From the NCBI RefSeq assembly GCF_023509035.1, contig NZ_CP075583.1, positions 248,001 to 312,000 on the forward strand: DNA of 64,000 bases, given 5' to 3'. The stretch is from Janthinobacterium lividum. GTDB taxonomy: Bacteria; Pseudomonadota; Gammaproteobacteria; Burkholderiales; Burkholderiaceae_D. Position 1 is the stretch's first letter; each line of letters begins with the position of its first letter. Positions 1 through 7,610 of the stretch are shown here, piece after piece. The position numbers and the translations under genes are program-made. Under the pieces are notes generated by a model. The model saw only the letters and a list, made by a program, of their open reading frames with translations, was not told the origin of the DNA and did no database searches.

Positions 1-1
1 C

Positions 2-256
2 TACCCTGCCTGCCCCGAGCACACGGTCAAGAAAGAGATGTTCGAGGTCATGCAGGCCGAGGAAATCGGCATGCAGCTGACGGAATCGTATGCCATGTTC
101 CCCGGCGCGGCCGTGTCCGGCTTCTATTTTGCCCACCCGGAGTCGAAATACTTCGTCGTCGGCAAGGTCGGCATGGACCAGGTGGAAGACATGGCCAAGC
201 GCCGTGGCGCCAGCATCGAGGACGTGGAACGCTGGCTGGCGCCCAATCTGTCATGA
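2..256 (+). CDS. metH: Methionine synthase (MetH), C-terminal end only
   Basis: The reading frame is open from the left edge and ends at a TGA at 254-256. The about 84 visible residues match the end of the activation (AdoMet-binding) domain of cobalamin-dependent methionine synthase: YPACPEH near the start, then ELTESYAMFPGAAVSG, FAHPESKYF and a closing VERWLAPNL. In the family this domain binds S-adenosylmethionine for reductive reactivation of the cobalamin cofactor. The catalytic and cobalamin domains lie outside the window. No second methionine gene adjoins it; metX-metW lie about 37 kb away. The identification is firm because the C-terminal signature is distinctive. Confidence 0.93.
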   Translation, partial: YPACPEHTVKKEMFEVMQAEEIGMQLTESYAMFPGAAVSGFYFAHPESKYFVVGKVGMDQVEDMAKRRGASIEDVERWLAPNLS

Positions 257-367
257 TAAGCACAAGGCGCGCGGAACTTATCGCGCGCCGAAGCGCACTA
301 ACGCAGTATGCCGGTCGGCATGCTGCATGCCCGCTCCGGCCCGTTCCCCAACTGGCAAGGAGGATAT

Positions 368-739
368 ATGGCAAGCAATTTCAAACTCAAACGCTGGCAG
401 GATCAATTGATCCTGCTGCTGGGCCTGTGGCTCGTCGTCTCGCCCTGGGCCTTTTCCTACCCAGAAGGCTCGCCGCAGATGCTCAACGCCTTTGTCTCGG
501 GCCTCGTGATCGCCATCCTGGCAGCCTTCGACCTGTACAAGACCTATTTCTGGGCCGTCGTCGTCAACCTGCTGGTCGGCGTCTGGGTGGCGGCCTCGCC
601 GTGGGTGCTGCGGCTGGCCGATCAGCGCGTCGTCCTGTGGAACGAGCTGCTCGTCGGTATCGCCGTCGTCGTGCTGGCCCTGTGGGAATTGCGCACCGAT
701 CCCGAGCTGCACAAGCACTGGCCCGGTGCCGCCGTATAG
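368..739 (+). CDS. SPW repeat membrane protein
   Basis: A protein of 123 residues starting at ATG 368, chosen over the in-frame ATG at 308 because an AAGGAGG ribosome site sits at 357-363. It carries two Ser-Pro-Trp motifs (LVVSPWAF near residue 25 and VAASPWVL near residue 80), each in a hydrophobic helix, with about four predicted membrane segments. This is the layout of the SPW-repeat family (PF03779), whose function is not known. It stands alone 111 bases after metH and is closed by a terminator at 753-784. Confidence 0.85.
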   Translation: MASNFKLKRWQDQLILLLGLWLVVSPWAFSYPEGSPQMLNAFVSGLVIAILAAFDLYKTYFWAVVVNLLVGVWVAASPWVLRLADQRVVLWNELLVGIAVVVLALWELRTDPELHKHWPGAAV

Positions 740-752
740 CGGCGTAAAAAAA

Positions 753-784
753 CCCTGCCACGGCGACGCCGTGCAGGGCTTTTT
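753..784. terminator. Bidirectional intrinsic terminator
   Basis: A stem pairs CCCTGC-CACGGC (one bulged C) with GCCGTGCAGGG, followed by T5 on the plus strand and preceded by A7, so it can end transcription from both sides. It lies between the convergent SPW gene and the EAL/HDOD gene. Confidence 0.8.
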
Positions 785-804
785 AACGTTACGGGAGGCG
801 TCAG

Positions 805-2085
805 TTACAGCGCATACCTCACCACATTGTCGCTCCATTCGTAGGCGGCCATTTCCAGCTCCACCAGGTCGTCCGGCGACATGGCCAGGTCGCGCAAGGT
901 TGGCACGATCTCGCCTTCCATGTCTTCGATGCGCTCGATGCATTCGGCCAGGCGCAGCAGGTCGCCGTAGAAACCCTCGCGCGACAACAGCGCTTCGGCC
1001 ACTTCATCGATGACTTCGATCTGGCTGAGGATTTCCGACATCGGCACGCCGAACAGGGTATCCATCAGGGACATGATGCCGACCGTAAAGGCGATATCGG
1101 CCGAATGGGCATGGTTAGGGCGCAGTTTATGCGCCAGCAGCTCCAGCAAACGACCGCGCGTGGTGGCCAACATCAGCAGCGGCGTCATGCTATGGCCACG
1201 CTTGCTTGGTTCCGCGTACAGCATGATTTGCAGCCAGCGCTGCAACTGGCGGCGGCCCAGTACAGTCACGGCCTGACTCAGCGAATCGATGCGCTGGCGC
1301 GCGCCCACGGCCGGGGTATTGACCAGGCGCAGCAGGTTCAGGGCCAGCGACACGTCGCGCTTGATGGCCCGCTCGATATCCATATTGTCGGCTTCCGACG
1401 TCACCAGGGTCATCAGTTCCATGACGGCCAGTTGCGACGGCGACAGCTTCTTGCCCGTCATGATGGCAGGCTTGGCGAAATAATAGCCCTGGAAATAATC
1501 GAAGCCCAGGTCCAGGCCCGACTTGAATTCTTCGCGCGTCTCGACCTTTTCCGCCACCAGTTTCTTTTGTTCCCGCTTGAAACGGGGCGCCAGCGCAGCC
1601 AGCACTGTCGGGTCGACCGTGCTCATGTCCATCTTGACGTATTGCACAAGCGGCAACAGTTCCTGCACTTGCGACGTATCCGCGACGACGTTTTCCAGCG
1701 CAAAAGTAAAACCATGGCCCACCAGTTCGCTGATGCGCGCGCGCACTTCCGGCGTGACGGGCATCGATTCGACGATTTCCAGCACGACTTTTTCACGCGG
1801 CAGGAACACGAAGATGTCGCTCATGATCACGTCGGCATCGACGTTGACGAAACCGAGCGCGTCGCCAATGACCTTTTCCATGCCCAGCTGGGAAGCGTGG
1901 GCGATGACGGACGCCGTGGCGGACAGGTCGCTGGTGATGTTGGCGGGGCCGACCGGAGCGTTGCGGAATAGCAACTCATAGCCAAACAGGGCTTGATTAC
2001 GGTCAAGAATAGGTTGTCGCCCCAGATAGAACTCGCGCACGCGCAAGGGCTTCGGGGTGATGTCATTACTGGAAATATCGATCAT
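805..2085 (-). CDS. EAL-HDOD domain signalling protein
   Basis: A 427-residue protein with an N-terminal EAL-type domain (about residues 15-215; YELLFR, FVNVD, LEIVE, VKMDMS, FQGYYFAKP) followed by an HDOD domain (about 220-410). Proteins of this YuxH-like layout act in cyclic-di-GMP-linked signalling, often as non-catalytic adaptors. Where active EAL enzymes carry a metal-binding Asp pair (DDFG) this protein reads FALENVV, so I infer it does not hydrolyse c-di-GMP. The start is taken at ATG 2085, just before the conserved core and after a GAAGAG ribosome site. The frame continues upstream to a TTG at 2199, which would add 38 unconserved-looking residues. Confidence 0.82.
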   Translation of the reverse strand: MIDISSNDITPKPLRVREFYLGRQPILDRNQALFGYELLFRNAPVGPANITSDLSATASVIAHASQLGMEKVIGDALGFVNVDADVIMSDIFVFLPREKVVLEIVESMPVTPEVRARISELVGHGFTFALENVVADTSQVQELLPLVQYVKMDMSTVDPTVLAALAPRFKREQKKLVAEKVETREEFKSGLDLGFDYFQGYYFAKPAIMTGKKLSPSQLAVMELMTLVTSEADNMDIERAIKRDVSLALNLLRLVNTPAVGARQRIDSLSQAVTVLGRRQLQRWLQIMLYAEPSKRGHSMTPLLMLATTRGRLLELLAHKLRPNHAHSADIAFTVGIMSLMDTLFGVPMSEILSQIEVIDEVAEALLSREGFYGDLLRLAECIERIEDMEGEIVPTLRDLAMSPDDLVELEMAAYEWSDNVVRYAL

Positions 2086-2222
2086 TAACTCTTCATCAAT
2101 CACGTCGAGTGACACCGGCCGCGCCGCGCCCGCATCAAGGTTCACTATTGACAATACTTTAGCTGAATTCCGCCCGCGCTGTGGGTATTTTGGCAGCAAT
2201 CAAGCATATTGTCGTCAACAAA

Positions 2223-3002
2223 TTAGGCCACTGGCGTGTCTTGCACCATCCCGTCGACAAATAATTTCAATTCGCCCGGCGCAAACGCCGTCCATTGCTC
2301 ATTCGTCGTCAGCGGCTGGGTAACGATCACGGCCACTCTGTCCTGGGGCGTCGTCACCTGGGAAAAGTCCACGCTCAGGTCTTCATCGGAGAGTTTAGCA
2401 GTTGGAAAAGGATGTTGTCGCACCAGATAGTGCAAGCTGGTCGAGCAATGGGCAAACAGCGCCTCGCCGCTCGACAGCATCATGTTGAAGGTGCCGTGGG
2501 CCGCGATGCTGGGCAACAACTCCGCCAAGGCGGCATGCAGTTGCGGCAACGCCGGCGGGGCATCGCCAAAGCGCGCGTGCAGTTCCTGCAGCAGGTAGCA
2601 GAAAGCCAGCTCACTGTCCGTGCAGCCGACGGGGCGGTAACTGCCCGTCAGCACGGGGTTGAATTCCTTCAAATCGCCATTGTGGGCAAAGACCCAGTAG
2701 CGTCCCCACAGTTCGCGCACGAAGGGGTGGCAGTTTTCCAGCGCCACCTGGCCTTGCGTGGCCTTGCGGATATGCGCGATGACATTGCGCGACTTGATGG
2801 GATAGCGTTTGATCAGCTCGGCCACGGGCGAGGCGATGGCCGCCTGGTGGTCGACGAAATGGCGCACGCCGGCACCCTCGAAAAAGGCGATGCCCCAGCC
2901 GTCATGGTGGGTATCGGTATGGCCGCCGCGCATGGCGAAGCCGGTAAAACTAAAGACAATGTCCGTGGGGACATTGCAATTCATTCCGAGAAGTTGGCAC
3001 AT
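2223..3002 (-). CDS. Class II glutamine amidotransferase (YafJ-like)
   Basis: A protein of 259 residues starting MCQLLGMN at ATG 3002. This start is forced by the family chemistry: Cys2 becomes the N-terminal nucleophile that attacks the glutamine amide. Motifs HHDGWGIAFFEG, NVIAHIRKAT and FAHNGDL are those of the YafJ/GAT-II family, which resembles the glutaminase half of GlmS and PurF. There is no synthase domain, so the ammonia acceptor is unknown. It lies upstream of the EAL-HDOD gene on the same strand with a 137-base gap, so co-transcription is possible but not shown. Confidence 0.87.
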   Translation of the reverse strand: MCQLLGMNCNVPTDIVFSFTGFAMRGGHTDTHHDGWGIAFFEGAGVRHFVDHQAAIASPVAELIKRYPIKSRNVIAHIRKATQGQVALENCHPFVRELWGRYWVFAHNGDLKEFNPVLTGSYRPVGCTDSELAFCYLLQELHARFGDAPPALPQLHAALAELLPSIAAHGTFNMMLSSGEALFAHCSTSLHYLVRQHPFPTAKLSDEDLSVDFSQVTTPQDRVAVIVTQPLTTNEQWTAFAPGELKLFVDGMVQDTPVA

Positions 3003-3079
3003 GGTCTGTTTGCAGCTGGATAACACGGCCACCATACCATGCCGTCCGACGGATTGGTATGGTGGCGATAGCCATCAGA

Positions 3080-3337
3080 CTAGTGCAACAGGACGGGCTG
3101 GCTCATGAGGGAATCATAGCTGCCCAAAAATTCATCGATCTCTTCCATGCTGGGTTCGCTGGCGATCAGTTCAGTGACGTCGCGGCGGAAGTTTTGCGCA
3201 AGGATGCCGGCGATAAACGTTTCCCGCTTGCCGCCCTTGTCGACGATTTCATAGCCGCCAAAGCGCAGGGCTTCCAGGTCGACGTCGGCGCCGAATTCCA
3301 CGACGCTGTATTGTTCGCTGTTATAGATCAGGTTCAT
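3080..3337 (-). CDS. DUF3567 domain-containing protein
   Basis: A small soluble protein of 85 residues beginning MNLIYNSEQYSVVEFG at ATG 3337, preceded by an AAGGA ribosome site 6 bases away. The sequence resembles the short DUF3567 proteins of Burkholderiales. It has no signal peptide or membrane segment. Function is unknown. An upstream in-frame ATG (3355) lacks a ribosome site and was rejected. Confidence 0.8.
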   Translation of the reverse strand: MNLIYNSEQYSVVEFGADVDLEALRFGGYEIVDKGGKRETFIAGILAQNFRRDVTELIASEPSMEEIDEFLGSYDSLMSQPVLLH

Positions 3338-3490
3338 TTTGCATCCTTCGCTCAAGCAGGAGAAGCTCCTGCGGTGTCAGAACAGAGGTGGGGTTCACAC
3401 GGCGCCATTTCAAGCGGCCATGCCACCCTGCGGGCTACAGAGTTGTAACGAGATGCAAACTGCTATTGCCGTAAGTCGAACGAGAAATCG

Positions 3491-3892
3491 TCAGGCAACC
3501 ACTATGTCTGCTTGCAGCGCCAGCAGGGCATCGTAGGGACTGGCGGTGAGCCAGGTGCGCAGTTGTTCGATGTGCGAGGCGTCGGCCAGGCTGATGAACA
3601 AGTGTGCGGGTGGATGGCGCAGCAGACGATTCAATGTTACACGCAATACGAGATTGCCGCTGCAGCACAGGCAACCGGGCGCGATGCGCAACAGTTGCAA
3701 TGGAAATGGTGGAGAAGGGGAAACTTGCTCGGCCAAGTCGGCCAGGATGGCGTTGCCGTCAGCGAGGCCCTCAAGAATCACGGCGACCGGCTGGCCAGAC
3801 GGCAAGGCTTGCGCGATAGCCACCTCGCGCCCGGCGGCGCGTCCACCGCTGACCAGGGTCAGCGGCGTCGGACGCCGCACGTCTGCCGTCAC
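3491..3892 (-). CDS. Small CobW/GTPase-like protein lacking a proper Walker A
   Basis: A 133-residue protein starting at GTG 3892, whose GTG overlaps the TGA of the response regulator gene (3889-3891), so the two are probably translationally coupled. It opens with a beta strand and a loop, TLVSGGRAAGREVAIAQAL, at the place of the CobW-family P-loop, but without the Gly-Lys-Ser/Thr. A CLCC motif (residues 74-77) matches the metal-binding CxCC of CobW/COG0523 proteins, followed by LVLRVTLNRLLR and a strand HLFISLADASH. At 133 residues it covers less than half of a normal CobW protein. I infer a degenerate metal- or nucleotide-binding adaptor; the role is unknown. Confidence 0.65.
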   Translation of the reverse strand: MTADVRRPTPLTLVSGGRAAGREVAIAQALPSGQPVAVILEGLADGNAILADLAEQVSPSPPFPLQLLRIAPGCLCCSGNLVLRVTLNRLLRHPPAHLFISLADASHIEQLRTWLTASPYDALLALQADIVVA

Positions 3893-4608
3893 AGGCTTTT
3901 CTTGGCCAGCTTGCCCGGTTCGACGCCCAGCTGTTTCAGCTTGCGGTACAAATGGGTGCGCTCGAGGCCCGTTTTTTCCGCCACGCGGGTCATGCTGCCG
4001 CCTTCGCGTCCCAGGTGGTGTTCGAAATACATGCGCTCGAACGCGTCGCGCGCCTCGCGCAGGGGCAAGTCGAACGACAGGTTGTAGCCATGGCCTTCGG
4101 CCACCGCCGGTACCGCGATGCCTGGGCGCACCATCAGCTGTTGCGGCGCGCTGCCGCCAAAGCTGGGTACGGGATGGTTGCTCTCCTCGGCTATCACGGG
4201 TGCCACGGGACGCGGCGCCACACTCGGCGCTCGCACTGTTTCCTGTGCCCGCGTCAAGCCTTGCTGGACTGCCTTCAGCAGTTTTTGCAGGGCAATCGGT
4301 TTTTCCAGGAAGTTCATGGCGCCGATGCGCGTCGCCTCGACCGCCGTATCGATGGTGGCGTGGCCCGACATCATGATCACCGGCATGGTCAGCAAGCCGT
4401 CGCGCTGCCATTCCTTGAGCAAGGTGACGCCATCGGTGTCGGGCATCCAGATATCCAGCAATACCAGATCCGGCGCACCGGCGGCACGCGCTTCACGCGC
4501 CTGCTGCGCATTTTCGGCCAGCTGGATAGCATGTCCTTCGTCGCCCAAAATTTCCGAGAGCAACTCACGGATACCCATTTCATCATCCACTACGAGTATG
4601 TTTGCCAT
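3889..4608 (-). CDS. Response regulator with receiver and Fis-type HTH, no AAA+ domain
   Basis: A 239-residue protein beginning MANILVVDDEMGIREL at ATG 4608. The receiver domain covers residues 1-115 with the phosphorylated Asp at 52 (LLDIWMPDTDG) and Lys103 (FLEKPIAL). A variable Pro/Ala-rich linker follows, then a C-terminal Fis-like helix-turn-helix (about 195-235; MTRVAEKTGLERTHLYRKL). Family members such as NtrX and NtrC carry a sigma-54-activating AAA+ domain between these parts; here it is missing, so it cannot activate sigma-54 by ATP hydrolysis. It follows the NtrY-like kinase gene by 98 bases on the same strand, which is presumably its partner. Confidence 0.87.
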   Translation of the reverse strand: MANILVVDDEMGIRELLSEILGDEGHAIQLAENAQQAREARAAGAPDLVLLDIWMPDTDGVTLLKEWQRDGLLTMPVIMMSGHATIDTAVEATRIGAMNFLEKPIALQKLLKAVQQGLTRAQETVRAPSVAPRPVAPVIAEESNHPVPSFGGSAPQQLMVRPGIAVPAVAEGHGYNLSFDLPLREARDAFERMYFEHHLGREGGSMTRVAEKTGLERTHLYRKLKQLGVEPGKLAKKSL

Positions 4609-4706
4609 TCGTGTCTTGCCTTCCTCATTTCGCCGGCCCTCGCGCACAAGATGCACACGGCGGACAGCTATGATTTTATTAGTGTTTTAAATACTAAACC
4701 AGACCC

Positions 4707-7004
4707 TCACGCCAGGAATTCCTGGGCAGGAGTGTCGGGAGCTAACTTTAACAGCAAAATGACCACCGAAGCGCCATTGCCGTCGACCCGGTTCTCGATA
4801 TCGATGCGTCCGCCGTGTTCATCGATAATTTTCTTTACCATCGCCAGGCCCAAGCCCGTGCCGCGCGCCTTCGAGGTCACATAGGGCTCGAAGGCGCGCG
4901 CCAGGATTTTTGGCGCAAAACCGGGACCATTGTCGCTGATGGCCAGCCGCACGGCGATATTCACGCCGCCGTCCGCACTGCGATAATGAATTGCTTCCGT
5001 CCTTACGTCAATCCGCGGATGCGCCGAGTCCGGCGGCAAGTCAGCCATGGCGTCCTGCGCGTTCTGCAGCAAGTTATGAATCACCTGGCGCAACTGGGTC
5101 GGATCGCCCATCACCATCGGCAGATTCGGCGCCAGCAGCGGGTGGATGATGTCGCCATCGTCGCCGCGCAAGTACAGGTTCAGTATCTCTTCGATCAGCT
5201 CGTTCAAACGCAGCGGCGTGAGCACGGCCGGCGGCGTGCGCGCATAGTCGCGGAAGTCGTCGACCATGCGCTTCATCGCATCGACCTGCTTGACGATGGT
5301 GGTGGTAGCGCGGCTGAGCAGGTCGGCATCGGGCTGCTCCAGCTTGCCTTCGAGCTTCATCTGCAGGCGCTCGGCCGACAGCTGGATCGGCGTGAGCGGA
5401 TTCTTGATTTCATGCGCCAGACGGCGCGCCACCTCACCCCAGGCAATCGAGCGCTGCGCGGAAATCACGTCGGAAATATCATCAAACACGACGATGTAGC
5501 CACTGCCGGACTCCAGCGGCAGGCGCGAACCGCGCGCCAGCAAGGTAATGTCATGTTCGTCGGCACTACTGCCCAGGCGGCGCGGAATTTCGATCTGGCG
5601 CTGCCAGTGCAGGCGCTGCTGGTTGCGGCCCGATGCCGATTGCGCACTTTGCGCCGTGAAGGCGCTGATGATGGCGCCGCCAAACTCTTCCATTCCAACA
5701 ATATGGGCCAGCGGCTGGCCCACCATGCTCATGCCCGAATGCTGCAAGATGCGCTCGACAGATTCATTGCAGGTCACCAGCTTGAAATCGCCGTCGAGCA
5801 CCATCACGCCGGCCGACATGTTCGCCAGCACCGATTCCAGGTGGGCCTTGGCGTTTTGCAAGGCGGCGCGGTTGCTTTCCACGGCCGTGCGCGCATCGAG
5901 CAACTGGCGCGTCATGATATTGAACGACTGCGTCAGGGTGCCCAGCTCATCCTTGGTGGCGACGATGGGGCGCGGCGACAGGTCGCCCTCGGCCACGGCG
6001 CGCGTGCCTTCGGCCAGCAGCAGCAGGGGCTGGGCCAGGTTGCCCGCAATCAGGAAAGCGCTGCCGATGGCGCCAAAAATGGCCAGCAGCAAGGTCAAGG
6101 TGAGGATTTCCATGTACATCTTGCGCAAGCCCACGCGCGCGACGAAACGTTCCTTGTATTCACTGTAGGCGGCGCGCAGCACTTCGCCATTCGTCGCCAG
6201 CTTGGGCGGCACCGATTGCAGCAGTTGCAGGTAGCGGGGCGAGACGGAAGGCCCCGGCACTGCTACCAGCACGCGCAGGCGCAGGCTGGCCGCCGTTTCC
6301 AGCGACGCTGGCAGGCCCGAGCGGAAACCGCCGCCGCCCGACTCCGTGCCATCGTCGTGCAACTCCAGGCCCCCTTCCGCGGAGGCATAGCCGGCCGGCG
6401 AGGCCGCCTGCACCAGCATGGCAGCCGTTGGCACGTCGGCCGCGCTATGCGGCCCGGCGCTGGCCAGCAGCACGCCGTCACTGCTGACAATCATGACATT
6501 TTGCATGCCCTCTTCGCGCAGCAGGCTGGTCAGCACGGCCGGGCCGGCCACCGGATCGGCGCCCAGTTCTTCGACGGCCTTGTGGCCCCGGTGGTCGAGC
6601 TCGACCAGCGCCGCATCGAGGCCGGCACGGCCCAGCTCAATCCCCGATTCCAGCGCCGCTTCGATCTTGACGTTGAACCAGGATTCGATGGAGTGGGAAA
6701 CGAATTGCACTGACACAAGGAAAATCACCAGGCCCGGCAGGATGCCGACGGCGGCGAACAGCATCACCAGGCGCGTCATCAGCTTGGAGCCGAACTTGCC
6801 GCTCTTGTAGCGCGCGTACAGGCGAGCCAGGGAAATGCCCACCAGCGCCAGCAAGGACACGGCCACGGCCGCATTCAGGCCCAGCAGCCAGGTGTAGTAA
6901 CGGTCGAAAAAGCCGGAATTGTCGGAAGCCGATGCCAGCAGGAACAGCAGGATACTGACAATGCCGCCGCCCACCACCAGCAGATAGCGCAATGCTTGAC
7001 TCAC
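4707..7004 (-). CDS. NtrY-like membrane sensor histidine kinase
   Basis: A 765-residue kinase. N-terminal membrane helices (about 5-30, 35-60, 80-105) precede a periplasmic region, another helix near 305-325, a HAMP region (AEGTRAVAEGDLSPRP), a PAS-like domain and a HisKA box LAHEIKNPLTPIQLSAERL with phosphorylated His531. The ATPase has LLQNAQDAM, DNGPGFA and GTGLGLAMVKKI. This order is that of NtrY, a kinase tied to nitrogen or envelope sensing in proteobacteria. The start is GTG 7004, placing the first helix at the N-terminus. It follows the DUF4390 gene by 14 bases and precedes the regulator gene, forming an rsmB-DUF4390-kinase-regulator operon. Confidence 0.9.
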   Translation of the reverse strand: MSQALRYLLVVGGGIVSILLFLLASASDNSGFFDRYYTWLLGLNAAVAVSLLALVGISLARLYARYKSGKFGSKLMTRLVMLFAAVGILPGLVIFLVSVQFVSHSIESWFNVKIEAALESGIELGRAGLDAALVELDHRGHKAVEELGADPVAGPAVLTSLLREEGMQNVMIVSSDGVLLASAGPHSAADVPTAAMLVQAASPAGYASAEGGLELHDDGTESGGGGFRSGLPASLETAASLRLRVLVAVPGPSVSPRYLQLLQSVPPKLATNGEVLRAAYSEYKERFVARVGLRKMYMEILTLTLLLAIFGAIGSAFLIAGNLAQPLLLLAEGTRAVAEGDLSPRPIVATKDELGTLTQSFNIMTRQLLDARTAVESNRAALQNAKAHLESVLANMSAGVMVLDGDFKLVTCNESVERILQHSGMSMVGQPLAHIVGMEEFGGAIISAFTAQSAQSASGRNQQRLHWQRQIEIPRRLGSSADEHDITLLARGSRLPLESGSGYIVVFDDISDVISAQRSIAWGEVARRLAHEIKNPLTPIQLSAERLQMKLEGKLEQPDADLLSRATTTIVKQVDAMKRMVDDFRDYARTPPAVLTPLRLNELIEEILNLYLRGDDGDIIHPLLAPNLPMVMGDPTQLRQVIHNLLQNAQDAMADLPPDSAHPRIDVRTEAIHYRSADGGVNIAVRLAISDNGPGFAPKILARAFEPYVTSKARGTGLGLAMVKKIIDEHGGRIDIENRVDGNGASVVILLLKLAPDTPAQEFLA

Positions 7005-7018
7005 TACTCCGCCAGACT

Positions 7019-7567
7019 CTACAAGAAGGTTTTTTTATTCGAAGCCAGGCGCCAGTCGCTGTTATTGAAGGCATTGACCTGTATCGGCTTGGGCAGGTAG
7101 TCGCGGTCCATACCCATGCGCAAGGTGACGTTATACGTCTGCCCCACTTTCAGCTCGCCGCGCCGCGCCACCAGCCAGCGGCTGGGACGGCGGATCAGGA
7201 ACAGCGCGTCGTCGAGGGTGGGGAAGCTTTGCTGCAAGCCACCACCCGACACATGATACTGGCGCGTGAGCACGTTATAGGACAGCTTGCTGGTCTGGCG
7301 CGCCACGATGGCTTTTTCATCGAACCAGTACCAGCGGGGCCGGGTCAGTTCGATTTCCGTCGTGAAATACAGCGGCACGCCATGCTGTACCGCATCATCG
7401 AGGTCGTGATTGAGCTCGAAGGAATACGTGGCGGCCAGCTTGTAGCCCTCTTCGCTCGACTCGATGTAGGCACGGGTGATCTCGACCATATCGGCGGCAT
7501 GCGCGCGTGGCATGGTACACGCCAGCATCAGCAGCAGGGCCAGGAGTCGGAAGAGTCGTGTTGTCAC
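7019..7567 (-). CDS. DUF4390 exported protein
   Basis: A 182-residue protein read from GTG 7567. A signal peptide (about 1-24, RLFRLLALLLMLACTMPRAHA) is followed by a mostly beta-strand domain containing RPRWYWFDEK and SYNVLTRQYHV, typical of DUF4390 proteins encoded between rsmB and an NtrY-like kinase in betaproteobacteria. Function is unknown; export to the periplasm is inferred. In this sequence the frame is continuous with rsmB upstream because rsmB has no stop codon, but a single missing A at 7621-7626 explains that, and the signal peptide supports a separate protein. Confidence 0.8.
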   Translation of the reverse strand: MTTRLFRLLALLLMLACTMPRAHAADMVEITRAYIESSEEGYKLAATYSFELNHDLDDAVQHGVPLYFTTEIELTRPRWYWFDEKAIVARQTSKLSYNVLTRQYHVSGGGLQQSFPTLDDALFLIRRPSRWLVARRGELKVGQTYNVTLRMGMDRDYLPKPIQVNAFNNSDWRLASNKKTFL

Positions 7568-7610
7568 AAGTGTGCCGGTAGTGTCCGTAGGAAAAGGTTC
7601 GACGAATCGC

